Part shown: in pieces, positions 37,952 to 49,322 of the stretch
Layout of the letters: every line of letters starts with the position of its first letter
Numbering within the stretch: position 1 is the stretch's first letter
NCBI GenBank assembly: GCA_015847255.1
Contig: JADLZK010000278.1
Span: 1 to 64,000, forward strand
Reading direction: 5' to 3'
DNA length: 64,000 nt
Origin: Hyparrhenia diplandra
Lineage: Eukaryota > Streptophyta > Magnoliopsida > Poales > Poaceae
Translations under genes and position numbers: made by a program
Notes under the pieces: generated by a model
Told to the model about the DNA's origin: nothing
The model's input: only the letters and a program-made list of their open reading frames with translations
Database searches by the model: none

Positions 37952-40900
37952 CTATCTAGGACTCATTGCAGCCTCTTCATTAGCCTGCAGTGGATAAATA
38001 GAAGATTTGAGAAATCATGAAATGATCCAATGTGCAGTATACATCTTTTGCATGGAGAATATAATAATATTTACCGTTTTGGCCAGTAAACTGGCTTTCT
38101 CATCATCAAATCCAAGCGATTCCAGGATTTTATGACCAGCTGACTGTTTATCTGACCATATCCCCAGTAGCAAATGATTAGCAGTTACTTCTCCATCCTC
38201 ACCTAAACACACAGTTCAGTTCCAAAAAAAAAAAAACACACCAAAATTAGATTATAATAAGTTAAACCACATGGAACAAAAGATAAATAGAGTAGAAATC
38301 AAAACCAACTATGCTCCGGACATGCAGATCAGGCACCCACCTTATCAGGGGCTCAACAACATAAAGGTAACTGGAGTAAGCTAAAAAAAAAAAAGAGCCA
38401 AAGTAGAACATGAACAACCATAAAACTCTGTGTGCCCTCGAATTGCACTATCCTTCAGGAGAATCTCCAGTCAAATTTATCAACCACTATTTGTTCAAAA
38501 AAAAAAAATTATCAACCACTGGAACTCTTCGGTCTAATCATATGAGGGCTATGGGTCTTTAGTCCCGAAATTCACAAGGCCTCTAATCTTATAGACTAGT
38601 CTCTAGAACCAAAATTAACAATACAACTACTCAAAGAATGACAAGCACATTATAGAGTCTAGGCCACACTACAGCTACAGCAAGACCTTGAGATAGTCAT
38701 TTAGGTGCACACTTCTTATAATAGTTTAAAATTAGTACTGTAGTTTGATGCCTACCAACCATTCAATGCCAAGAGTGCATGACCTAAATTCAAGGTACTG
38801 AACTTCAGAGAGAGAACAAAATGGCATCAAGACAGAAATGTGCTCTAAGTACCAAAAGCACAAACAACCTCCAAGCTTTCCTCTTCAATTCATGGTCTAT
38901 TACATCTTCAAGCTTAAGCATTCAAAATCATGACTCATCACAACAGTATAAGGCAGAGAAACAAGACTTCAGTTTTGCATGCCTGCATCAACCCAAGAAC
39001 GCTTCTATGGGCTGGTTCCGTCATTCAGATGCAATATATGGAATAAATATGGTCCCACACAAAATGAGATAAATCCCAAACAAATCCCCTCATCAAACTA
39101 CAATACATGGAACAAACAATGGTCCTGTTCTAAGTTAAGTGGACACTCATCTTGGAATGTATCATCAAATGGTGATATGCTGAACTGAAAAGGCAACAAA
39201 GGCTGAGCTCAATATGAGTTGCATACAAAATACGAATCACCATCAGTTTTAATCCTTGGTCCACAACTATATCCGCTAAACAAGACTTGATACAGCTTTA
39301 TTGAACTATATTGAAAGAATGTGGGTAACTCTTCCATTCAGGTTAAATCACAAATGATTTAGTACCACCACTGACAACATAGTAAGGTTTCATGTTTGGG
39401 GGACATTTATTTACTTTGGAAAAAAAAAAAAGTCAGTTACATCTTTATTGGTGTTGTTTCTGTTTTATGACAACATTTCCACTAAAAGTATTTGAGTGAG
39501 ATGGGTTCATGATATCCAGAAATTGGTTTCAACAAGATGAAGTCATAATTAAATCCATCTCAGAGGCATCATTATACTTCCAGATTCAGTATAAATCAAG
39601 TTTTTTGAAACATATTCTCAGAAGAATTGAATGCACTTTAAATGATTAAGTTAGAACCCAGTTCAACTGCCTCTAGTGTGGAAACTATAGCTCCAGAGAA
39701 ATTGTAAGCAAACATAAAGAAATAAAGTGACAACCTGTTGCCGGAACAAGTCTAACCAGTAAATGCTATATCAAAGAATGTGATTACTGGTTAGCAGGTA
39801 TACATGCAGTTACAATTTCAATCTCCAGTGATGCTAATACATAATTATATTTTGCGAAGCAATGCATATTAATCCATGTTATATGAAAGCAAGAATTCCA
39901 GAAGTCTCATTGACCAGGGACCATTGGTGCTGGGAAAAAATCATACATAAACCATGAGCGTAGGATCCTTTTTCGTTGTCGCCTCTAACAGTGTGAAGAT
40001 AGGAGGCACTAGATACCTCCTGCAACAAAGAGGGCCAAAGAGCATGTGTCATATCCGCAGGCCAAAGAGCAGCACCAAACATCCCATAGAATTGGCATGT
40101 ACTGGTCATGTGAATAGCATCATTCCCGGCCCAGTGTGGGTTAGTTCTGTCAGAGATTGATTAGATTGGTTGGAGTTGTTATTTATTCATTTAATTCGAA
40201 AAATAAGTTTCTTAAAAGTAGAGTAGTCTCATCTATGCACAGCAGGGGATTTTATCCGTTTTGATTGATCAAGATATAGATCAAGAGTCCCTACCCTTTT
40301 CTAGTTTTCTATCCCTGCCCTTGTCATGTGGGTGCTGGGCACAAGCATGGTCATGCTGCTTGGGTTCTGGGCCATTTAAAGTATGTCCATCATAGCATGC
40401 TTTTGGGAACTAAGGAATTTGGAGGCAAAATAGACTACACAATGTGATGGAAGGACTTTCAGGTTAAAAAAAAAATGCATTCTTGCTTAGGTGGGGGCAC
40501 CAACACATATGTGAACATACCTGAATACCATAAGCAATTAAGCAAACCAAATTGTGTAATCAGGGGTGACACTAAATAGAAGCAATTCATACGTTGAGTG
40601 ATGAACAGCAATGGAAGTTCATATGTTGAACAGAAATTACCTGATTTCAGTTTTTCATTGACAGCCCAATCAAGGGCTCTTTGTGCAGCTTCTGTCAATG
40701 GTGGATGCATGGGACTAAAGTAAAACATTTCTGATTTCCCAAGCACATTTGCTGCCTCCTCACGCACTTTGAGAAGTGTGATTCCATTAGCACGCAAAAG
40801 TTTTGCTGCACCACTAGTTCCTGAAATAATGGACTGGTGACTCAAGCAATGCACATAAATAAAAAGAAATGCTAGATCAAAGTTGGCACTATCAAGGTAA

Positions 40901-42745
40901 TAGCGTAGTCCCCACAGTTTGCATCGAAGTTGCTAGAATGATGCTTACTTTCCCAATAAAACATGTGGATTAATTATAGCTAGGGTGCCAGTTCTAAGGA
41001 TAAGAAAGGATACATTGTCAACAACATGACAAGTCAGCTAGAACTGCTGAAATAAGATCTAAAAGGTTCCTGTAAGCATGTGATCGTTGTTTTTAGCATA
41101 CACTAGATTGCCACAAAACAGAACATGTCTGAACTCCTAACTACATCAGCAAGATAGGTTGAAAGGTCAAATGCCTACCACATCTTGATTCTTGAACCAA
41201 ACATGGACAATGGATTCGGACTATGAGGCTACAATATCTCAATATCATGATTTTTTGCTTCATGAGGTTCTACATCATTAGAAGCTTCTATAGTTGTTAC
41301 TGATCTATTCATATATAGATGCTGTAAGACTGAGAACTAGATCAGCCAGCCAACAGATAATCCAGTCTACAGGGTAGTTCATCGCACAATAACACTTTGA
41401 CGGAATGATGGTTCTACCCTCTGATTCCAAATGTAGGGCATTTAAGATTTGTGCACAAGGATTAATGAAGGATATCGAATGACCTTTGTGCCCTTTATTT
41501 ATTATTTATTGGAAAAGGTGGCCCATTCATCTGTGAGTGATAGAATTTGTTAAGTAGGGGCAAGTAGGAAGAAAAGGGTGAAAGATCCACAGAAGTTTTG
41601 AAATTACCTACGTTTGGAGAAAAGTTTAGAGGTTAAAACGGCCTAATTTTGGAACTGGAGGGAGAGGTAGTAGTTTTTTTTTATTATTATGCACTATCAA
41701 GTCACTGATCACTGTACCATATTTTTTTATGAAGCATGCAGATGTACTGAACAATTTTTATCTATTTATCATTTCGTAGAAAGAAAAAATTTAGCCACAT
41801 GCACCATATACAAAATGCATATTCAAGAACACACCAGTTCCAACAATCCTATGTAGGTAGTGATGCATTCTTAAAGCCTTAAACTGTCACTACAGCTATT
41901 CTGAATCTTCACACCTTACGATTTGTAGCTATCTTTACTTGTTTGAGTTCCACAAACCTTACAATTTGTAGCTCATAGATCATCTTTACCTGTTTGAGTT
42001 CCAGACACTCACAATTCACAGCTAGTCCAACGCACTTAACTTATGACATGGCTCCATAATGAGGGAAAAAAAAGAGCAAACTTAGGTGACTTAATATCTA
42101 AGATCCCTTGCCTCACCTTCAACCAGAATGCCCATAAGGAGCCCCTCGGTGCCTGTGGTAGGGTACCTCATCTTCCGGGCCTCCAGCTCTGCCATTGCAA
42201 AAGACCGCACTGCCCTTGATGACCATCTGGGGAATCATCATGTCAGAAGCAAATAGACACTAATGCTCCCTGAAGAACCTACAGAATAGTCACCTAACCT
42301 GATCTTCTTCTCCCCAGAAGCTACCTCCGGATTCCTAAATACACAATAATTCCGGGATGAATAGCATCAAATTATCCAGTAATAATAGCATGAATCCGAA
42401 GCAGAATAGTAGCATATCAATGTGCTAACTTCCAAGAGATTTAAGAGTGAGGAAATAAAATAACAGCTCGAGATCAGGACTTATTAACGTCGGCGAGAGG
42501 TTGGAGTATCATCGTTTTTGCTTACGTGGTGGGGAGCTGGGCGACGGCGGCGCCGACGCGGCGGCCCCGGAGGCGGGAGGCGAGCCGTGGGCCACCTCTG
42601 ACAGCGGCCCGAAGGGAGACGGGTAGGACAGGGTTTGTCCCGAGGGAGACGGAGGAGGAGGGGCGGGGGCAGGGGCGGGGTGGTGACTGGAGGAGGAGGA
42701 GAGGAACGAGAGGAAGGTGGCGGCGACTTGGGCTGCGGTCGCCAT
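37952..42745 (-). CDS. CLPT: CLPT-type Clp accessory protein, chloroplastic
   Basis: CLPT proteins are plant-specific, resemble the N domain of Clp chaperones, and bind the plastid ClpP/ClpR core in the stroma, affecting its assembly. Exons, in order of translation: 42745-42526, 42334-42299, 42226-42117, 40820-40641, 38202-38075 and 37984-37952, all GT-AG. Exon 1 encodes a Ser/Ala/Pro-rich plastid transit peptide. The mature part shows WSSRAVRSFAMAELEARKM, then YPTTGTEGLLMGILVEGTSG, FYFSPMHPPLTEAAQRALDWA, and TANHLLLGIWSDKQSAG. There is no Walker motif, as expected for CLPT and unlike ClpC or ClpD. Exon phases agree throughout except exon 1, which is one base short between about 42,560 and 42,690. 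Restored, the protein is about 235 residues, normal for the family. CLPT1 versus CLPT2 is not decided. Confidence 0.92.
41415..41669. mobile_element. Stowaway-like MITE in CLPT intron 3
   Basis: The left end (accctctgattccaaatgta) and right end (ttttggaactggagggagaggta) pair imperfectly. Both borders abut TA. The element is about 250 bp and sits inside the large intron between exons 3 and 4 of CLPT. Confidence 0.6.
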
Positions 42746-42899
42746 GGCCGGGGATGTTTTCGGGGGTTTCTGGCTTGATAGAGGAAAGGGATAAACCGAG
42801 CTGACTGTGAGCAGTGTGACTTGAGAATGGCCAGGGGACAGTGTTTTCTTTTGCCGTTCCTAATCTTATCATTTGTTGTTGTCAAAAAAAAATCTTATC

Positions 42900-44950
42900 A
42901 TTATTAGTGCAAATACGACACCGCCATTGCACATAGATTATCATAATTTTTGAATGTGAAAAAAAGAGGAGTGCGAGAAATAAGTTATTTCATGGAATAA
43001 AATTTAGAACTACAAAACCACCGTTGTAAAGATACAACTCACGAGGATACTTGCTAGATCGCTTTTTGTTTTAGGTCTATCTATTTGTCACCCGGTGATT
43101 TTCACCCTCCCTGCCACCAGGGTGACACCATCCTTTAAAAACACCTAAATTTAGCATCTAGGGGAATTGGGTGACACAGAGTCTAAAAATAATGAATGTC
43201 ATTACCCTAAGATCCATATCTAACAGACCCAAATAAAGATAACATAGGGGAGAAATAGAAAATAAAAAAACCAAATTGCAAGATGCAAATTGGCATATCA
43301 TTTCTATGAATGGCAAAAAGGAAGAATTTAAATTAAAATCAATGATTATGTGGGCATATCACATCAGAGAAAATAGAGAAGAAATACATTGCCCAAGACG
43401 ACAAATATGATCGTCAACAACGATCTTGGTCATGGAGGCCATCTAGCTATTGTAGATGAGATCTACGCAGTCCCGTACCTCTACTCAACACACCAACTTT
43501 TTCAAATATATTAGTTGGGGTTTCTACTAAAACTATAGCTCATCCACCTTTTTGAGCTAACTCTTCTTTTTAGCACACTGCATAATAGGTTGGGTGGAAG
43601 ACACTATAAGCATTGTCCACACCTTTTTGCATCAAAGCACACATAGAGTGTGAGGCTGCTTGGTTCTAGGTCAAGATGGGGGTGGAGCGGGTCGATCCAC
43701 AGATTCATCAAACCGGTCCAAAAATAGAATCAAATGGGCCCCCTAATGCAATCAACGACATGGCAAAGGAGCAATGGATAAGAACCATCAGAACCAAACC
43801 AATGGATCGAGTGGGTCGAACCCTGCACAGCGGCGCGCCACGGCGGCGGCGGTGTCTGCACGTGGTTGATCCCGTAGAAGCTGGACCCGATGGTGAGCAT
43901 GGACAACTCGGCGCCCTCCGTCGTCGTGGCCTCGCAGCCAACAACACCGTCTCCCAGGCACGCCTTCTCTTCCAGCGGCCTCGACGGCAACGACATCATC
44001 CCACTGCTCTGATGCGAGGCGTCGCCCCGCGCTACTCTGCCTCCTCCTTGCAGCACGTCGCGCCCCTAAAGCCGTCGACGACAACATGTGCCCTCCGAAG
44101 AGCTCTGATAAGAGGTCGTGGCTCTCGAGCTCGAGCTGGTCCTCCACCGGGTACTAGAACCACGGGGCCGTGTCGTTGTCGCCACCTTCTGCCGCCGACG
44201 CCGCGTCGTCGTCATCCTCAACCTGTGGCCATGTCAGGTGTGGAAGGCTTCCGCAACGGCTGGCTCTACATGACCACGTGACCGTTGCACCACAACAGCT
44301 AATGAGCCCGTCGTCGTTGCTGCCTGCCGGTGCCTTTCCAACTACTGCCGCCGTCGTCGCGATGCGTTGGTGGCCCCGCCGTGATGGGCTAATGGGTAGG
44401 TCAGTGCGGGGTAACACAATACGCACTTCTATCACCAGGCTAATAATGTGGAGCAATCCATAATATGCATCGGAGCCCCATTGGTTCAACAACTCATAAA
44501 AAGGATCATTTGGTGCACCTTCTCTGATCAAATGGACTTTGGATCGTTTGCGGTTCACTCCATGGAGCAACCACCCTCGTTTTGAGTTCTAGGCATAGCT
44601 AGCCTCGCGTATTGACACCTCGCTCATCGGTTGAGCGAATTGATTTAGCTTTTCCATGAAACCATACCAAATCTCGCTCACAGTCTTCAAAGTGTCCAGG
44701 CGAAAGAACCAAACAAACACCCATCCTCTGTTAACGAGGTACAATGATGTCCAGTAACAAAAACCAAGCAGGCTATAAACTTCATAAGTTTTTGATAGAT
44801 CGACCAAGCTTAGACTTCAATCCTTAGACGCTAAGTGTTGTATCCTAGCCCTAGTCGAGGGGAAAATTGGTAGCTATCCACAATAGATTCATGCCACGTG
44901 TCCATCATAGTCATCCAATGAGTTGTGTTTTCTCTTTTCAACTAATGCTC
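42900..44950. other. Intergenic with an unassigned GC-rich block
   Basis: Positions 43,660-44,480 are GC-rich, embedded in AT-rich DNA, with overlapping open frames on both strands. The plus-strand frame 43676-44281 and minus-strand frames 43788-44147 and 44154-44570 match no family I recognise. The block could be a captured or decayed gene fragment. No transposon ends were identified around it. Confidence 0.4.
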
Positions 44951-45055
44951 TTCAAGGTTGTGTTTGAATTCATCATATTCTAATAGTTAGCTGGTTAATA
45001 GCTCAACTCCAATATTAGTTGAAGAGTGTTTGAATGCATAGTTAATAAAAAAACT

Positions 45056-45338
45056 ATTCCTTCCATTTCAAATTATAAGCCGCTTTGAATTTGTTGGTTC
45101 ATCAATTTTGTCATGTATCTAGACATATTATTATATCTAGATGCGAAGCAAAATGGATATACCAAAAAAAATTAACGAAGGGTGTCCTACATTAAAGTAA
45201 ATGATGTCCTATCATTTCATTTGCGTATCAAAATTCATTCAATGTTCTATGCATCCGGGCACAACCAATGTCTTGATTCAAAGAATAAATGTTGCACTAT
45301 GTTGCCAAACATCATTTAAAGCGAGACATAGTAGGGAG
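45056..45338. mobile_element. Stowaway-like MITE inside the cluster
   Basis: The left end (ttccttccatttcaaattataag) and the right end (aaagcgagacatagtagggag) flank an AT-rich segment. TA lies on both sides. The interior has the 'tatctagacatattattatatctagatgcgaag' type core shared by many grass Stowaways. Confidence 0.7.
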
Positions 45339-45347
45339 TAACTATTA

Positions 45348-45689
45348 GGCCAGCCTCGATAGAGAGTTTCACCTTCCGGGTTTCCAAGATGTGAAACTTT
45401 GGCATGAAATAGATGTATTCCCTCAATGGCCAGATTTCATAGACTCAAGGGTCCCACAACCTCTCTCATTGCATGGTTTAATTGCATAGTTGCATAATGA
45501 AACACTATTTGTGTCTCGATTGGGGTTTCAATACGATTTCAATTTGACGTGAAACAAGGCCCAAAGGTTTCACCATGGTGAAACTCTTTTTCTCTCTCCT
45601 ATGAGTTTCATGCAAAAAAGTGAAATTTTGACGATGTACACAGATTGCGTTTAATTTAAACACTCATGAAACTCCCATTGAGACCGGCC
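45348..45689. mobile_element. Tourist MITE, family B
   Basis: Inverted ends ggccagcctcgatagagag and the complement of ctcccattgagaccggcc bound a 342-bp element. TTA occurs immediately outside both ends (45345-45347 and 45690-45692), the expected Harbinger target duplication. The interior repeats gtttca/tgaaac blocks several times. Confidence 0.85.
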
Positions 45690-45900
45690 TTAACAACTAT
45701 TATCTCATTTGGTCTAACTAGTGATATAGTTAATATCTAAAGATTTACTGTAGCTAACAATTAGCTATTTTATTAGCTGCACCTGGATCCAAACAAATCT
45801 AGCTATTGAGCAGTTAATCCTGGGATAACTATGTATGGATATACGTGGTGTGATTCCAGGGTCACGGTGCTACATGGGGGATTTCGGGGATTTCTTCTAC

Positions 45901-46169
45901 GGGTGTGTTTAGATTTCAAAATTTGGTGCAAAATTTTAGAGGAATGTCACATCGAGCACTGTAAACATGTTTCGTTTGTTAGTGGTAAATATTATTCTAC
46001 CATGACGTAACTAGGCTCAAAAGAATCGCCTCGCAATATACATCTAAACGTGTTATTAGTTTATTTTTTACATACATTTCCCGACTTCGATAAATGTGCC
46101 GGTATTTTAATGTGATGAGAATTTTTGCATAGTAGAATTTGGAGAGAAAGTTGGGTGCTAAACACACCC
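45901..46169 (+). mobile_element. Tourist-like MITE, family A copy 2
   Basis: Inverted ends gggtgtgtttag and ctaaacaccc-type (ctaaacacaccc) enclose 269 bp. TAC flanks both sides (45898-45900 and 46170-46172), a 3-bp target duplication. It is the same family as 4693-4977, in the opposite orientation. It ends about 280 bp upstream of the TATA box of the next gene. Confidence 0.85.
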
Positions 46170-46448
46170 TACGGTTCTACCTAGCTCGTCGGGTCATGCC
46201 GGCGGCGGCAAGTCCTCTTTTTTTTTTTTTTTTTTTGAGCAAAGGCGGCAAGTCCCACTCGAAAGCACCAAACCAAACCAACTGACATCCGGCCCATGAC
46301 TCACATCACTAGGCGGCCCAGTCTTCCAGTGACACGAGTGCGGCTCGGCCGCCTCCGCCTCCCACAGTCCACAGACCAGTGCAGACTGCAGAGGTGATAG
46401 ATAAAAGGGTGGAGCTCGAGGAAGACGACCGGCGAACCAGAGGCGTAG

Positions 46449-46455
46449 TATATAG
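46449..46455 (+). promoter_or_regulatory. TATA box of the zinc-finger gene
   Basis: A tatatag motif lies 82 bp upstream of the ATG at 46537. A start site about 30 bp downstream would leave a leader of roughly 55 bases. The placement fits a grass core promoter well. Confidence 0.6.
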
Positions 46456-46536
46456 GGAGAGCTGCACACACGGGCACAGTGAAATCGGAGAGGAGAAATT
46501 CCCCAAAATCGCGAGGAGAAATTTTGTTTTCCGAAG

Positions 46537-48478
46537 ATGCCAAAGACCACCTCGTCGCCGTCTCCCACCATCTCCGCCATGAATCCCTCCTCCCCTCCTC
46601 CTCCTTCCCCAAATCACCCCACCCGCCGGACCCAAACCCTAGCTCCCCGAATCCTAGCCCCTGCAGCTACCTCCTCCACGCCGACGCCGACGACGAGGCG
46701 CTGATCCAAATCCCCGGCCACAACCCTAGCCTGGTGGGCGCCTCGTCCGCACCCCTTCGCGCTGCTGCCGTCCATCGACCCGGCCCCGCACGTCTCGTCG
46801 CAGTTCTACACCTTCAGCGCCGCCTCCTACGGGCTCATGCTGCGCTGCATCCGCGCGGGCCGCCCGCCTCCCCGACGAGGTCCGCGGCGCCACGTCGCTC
46901 TCCGTGCTCGCCTCCTGGCGGGCGGTCTGGAAGGACCGGAACGAGGACACCGCCTACCTCACCGCGTGGAAGCGCATCCAGGACAAGCTCGCCGCGTCGC
47001 CCGACGGCCGCCACCTTCACTTCAAGTCCAACGCCGCGCAGCGCGTCTCCCACGTCGGCATGTGGAGGGACATAGTCTCGGAGGCGCACGCCGACCCCGA
47101 CCTGCTCCGGCACCTCGCCTTCAAGGACACCGTCGACCGAATCAAACAGTCCTGGACCGTCGGGGCCAAATTCTACGGTATCCCAGAATCATTTATCCGT
47201 GTATGTGTTGCTTCGTGCCCCGTTTGTAAAGCTGCACCTGCTGGACAACCTGATTCCGTCATCTCATCACCTGGACGTGGGAAGCGGCGGCGCAGGTTTG
47301 AATATACTGAGACATTGGATGTGCCGGCTCGAGATGTGCCTCGTAGGCTACAGCAATTGGCTGCCAAGCACAAGGTTGTCCTTTGTATAAGGCAGAAGTA
47401 TATAAGGTATAAGCCCTTCATGGCTGAGGTGAAAGATTATGCGTGCCACCGCGCTGGAGTGCCCACTTCAAATAGTGGGACTGCTGCATCCTCAGCCAGT
47501 AATTCCGAGGGTAAGAAGGCGCGGGTTCTAAAGCGAGAGCCCTACCAGTCAAAGAGGTGTGGTTGTGGGTTCCGTATTCGGGCAATTGTTCCAATAGCTA
47601 ATTATAATGAAAAAGACAAGACTTTTGTGTACTTGGAGGAGGGCACTGCAGTGTTCAAGCTTTACGCAGTGCATTCAGGGCATGAGCCAGGGCCACTTGA
47701 TGGCAATGCACGAATTGTTCACAGGTTGGTTGGTCATAAGGGTACTCTTGAGTTTGATCCAGACATTTATGGTGTCAGTGAGGAAGGTGATCCTACCTTT
47801 TCAACAAAGGGGGACGAAGATCTTGATATTGATGACTCGCACCAGGCGGTCTTGCAGCAAGTACGGGATCTGAGATCAGAAGTTCTCTTGCTAGAAGGGA
47901 AGGTGGCTAAAATGCACCCAGAATTGTTAGGGTCACTGTCCACCGAGTTGTCTGAGGTTTTGCACAGGATTAGGAAGTTTAATTTGGAGGGTAATGTCTA
48001 CCAACAGACATTGATGGTAGGCAATGAAGAAGTCAGGGGATGGGGATCAGGGGATGTATCTCACCAGTTAGACCAGCATGATCAAGCATTCTGCAAGGAT
48101 GATGAGATGCTTGATGATGATGATACTGACTTTGGCTCAAGCCTTGGACCTATTGTGTCGTGGGATAGGATGGCAGCAGAGTGCGAGGATAGGAAGATGC
48201 TCATGGGTGATAGCCCAAAGTGTGACAAGTGGATGCTTAAGGATGATGTGGGTGACTTTGATGCGAAGAGTATTCTTAACTGTGGGGATGATGATGGTGT
48301 GGAGGATTCCAAGGTCATCAAGCCATTGATGCATGATGACACCATGGTAACTGACCCAAGTTTGGTAGGTATTCATGTAGAGGGATTTTACACTGGACCA
48401 AAATGGTATGATTCACCAGTTTTGGATTCCAGTATTGATGGAGGGGATAGCAGTTTTAGGCATGGTGGAATCGTGTGA
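46537..48478 (+). CDS. Plant zinc-finger protein with HHCC and FAR1-like fingers
   Basis: The name and function of this gene are not known to me. The uninterrupted part (46904-48478) gives about 524 residues; numbering is from there. His62-x7-His70 followed by Cys105-x2-Cys108 has the layout of a retroviral or gypsy integrase H2C2 finger, with TVDRIKQSW and FYGIPESFIR between. A basic patch (GKRRRRF) follows. Cys181 in the YACHRAG segment, Cys219/221 in KRCGCGFRIRAIVPI and His257-x2-His260 resemble a FAR1/WRKY-GCM1 finger. A coiled-coil-like segment spans about 315-345, and the tail is acidic. The bases at 46904 are GTG, so the real start lies upstream. ATG 46537 is the first after the TATA box, and reading on needs small shifts near 46660, 46740 and 46865. 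It is a single exon. A domesticated transposon origin is plausible, but no transposase catalytic domain or terminal repeats are seen. Confidence 0.75.
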
Positions 48479-48921
48479 GTTGTGATAACCACCTGGAAGG
48501 TCATGTAAATTCTGTATACTAGATGTATTTAGCTCACACCAGGTTGATCAAGTGTCTGTAGGTGGAGCTTCAGTCAAAGTAACCTGTCTGCCCTGATATA
48601 TACAGGCTGCATTATCAAAGCAACTTTTGTTTTAACTTGTATATAGTCCCTGTACTGGTTATCTGCTTGCTTCAATACATTAAAGTTATGGTTCTATTGG
48701 GGCGTGCCTTAATATTTTGTCGAATTATTATTCTGTGTGGGCCTGCGTGTGAGTTTAGCAACAGTTCAGTCACAATTATATGTTAGTTTCCTCATTCCTT
48801 CACAAGGTCAAGTTAGTCTTGTTCTCACTTTGTTGCATCTGTTTTAGGAAGTGTCTATAATTAAATTATACATTCTCACTGGTTGGTTTGTGCCATTACA
48901 ATTAATGTTTCCCATGTTGGG

Positions 48922-48985
48922 GTTACATGAAAGATGAAATCTTAGGAAGTGCAGTTACATGAAAGATGATATCTTAGGAAGTGCA
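48922..48985. repeat. 32-bp tandem duplication, two copies
   Basis: The unit gttacatgaaagatga(a/t)atc continued by ttaggaagtgca occurs twice in direct succession (48922-48953 and 48954-48985). The copies differ by about one base. A third partial match (ttaggaagtgt) lies at about 48845. Confidence 0.85.
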
Positions 48986-49063
48986 AAGTTAGTGTTTTGA
49001 ATATGTTATTAAGATTTCAGGCTCCTTTATCCAAGCTCCAGGACATCTCCATGTCACATGTAA

Positions 49064-49322
49064 TACTGCTCCTTCCATTCCAAATTGTAGGTTGTTTTAG
49101 TATGGTCTTAAATTTTTCTAACTTTGACCATGTTTATAGAAAATATGTTGACATCTGCAACACCAAATAAATGCACTATCAAAATGTATTTCATGGTGGA
49201 TTAAACAAAACTAATTTGAGGCTATACAAGTTGGTCCATTTTTCTATAAATTTGGTCATAGTTAAGGAAGTTTAACTTATTATACGGCCAAACTAAAAAA
49301 TTACAGTTTGGAACAGAGAGAT
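49064..49322. mobile_element. Stowaway-like MITE
   Basis: The left end (ctgctccttccattccaaattgta) and right end (ttacagtttggaacagagaga) form imperfect inverted repeats with TA outside. The interior includes the common gtttataga / tctataaa and ttgaccatg / tggtcata pairs. The element is about 255 bp. Confidence 0.7.

Larger units (their letters stand above)
44957..45808. mobile_element. Interrupted outer MITE of a nested cluster
   Basis: The left part (gttgtgtttgaattc ... ctaatagttagct, from 44957) is similar to the reverse complement of the right part (agctattttattagct ... ggatccaaacaaat, to about 45808). The two halves look like one element split by the Stowaway and Tourist insertions between them. 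The match is imperfect, so the call is inferential. Confidence 0.5.

Noticed and set aside
42484..42885. Alternative open frames at CLPT exon 1
   Set aside because: They are shifted readings of the same transit-peptide exon, which has a one-base gap.
46904..46906. Start of the 524-codon frame of the zinc-finger gene
   Set aside because: The bases are GTG, and the family-like sequence continues upstream in shifted frames, so translation should start earlier (ATG 46537 preferred).
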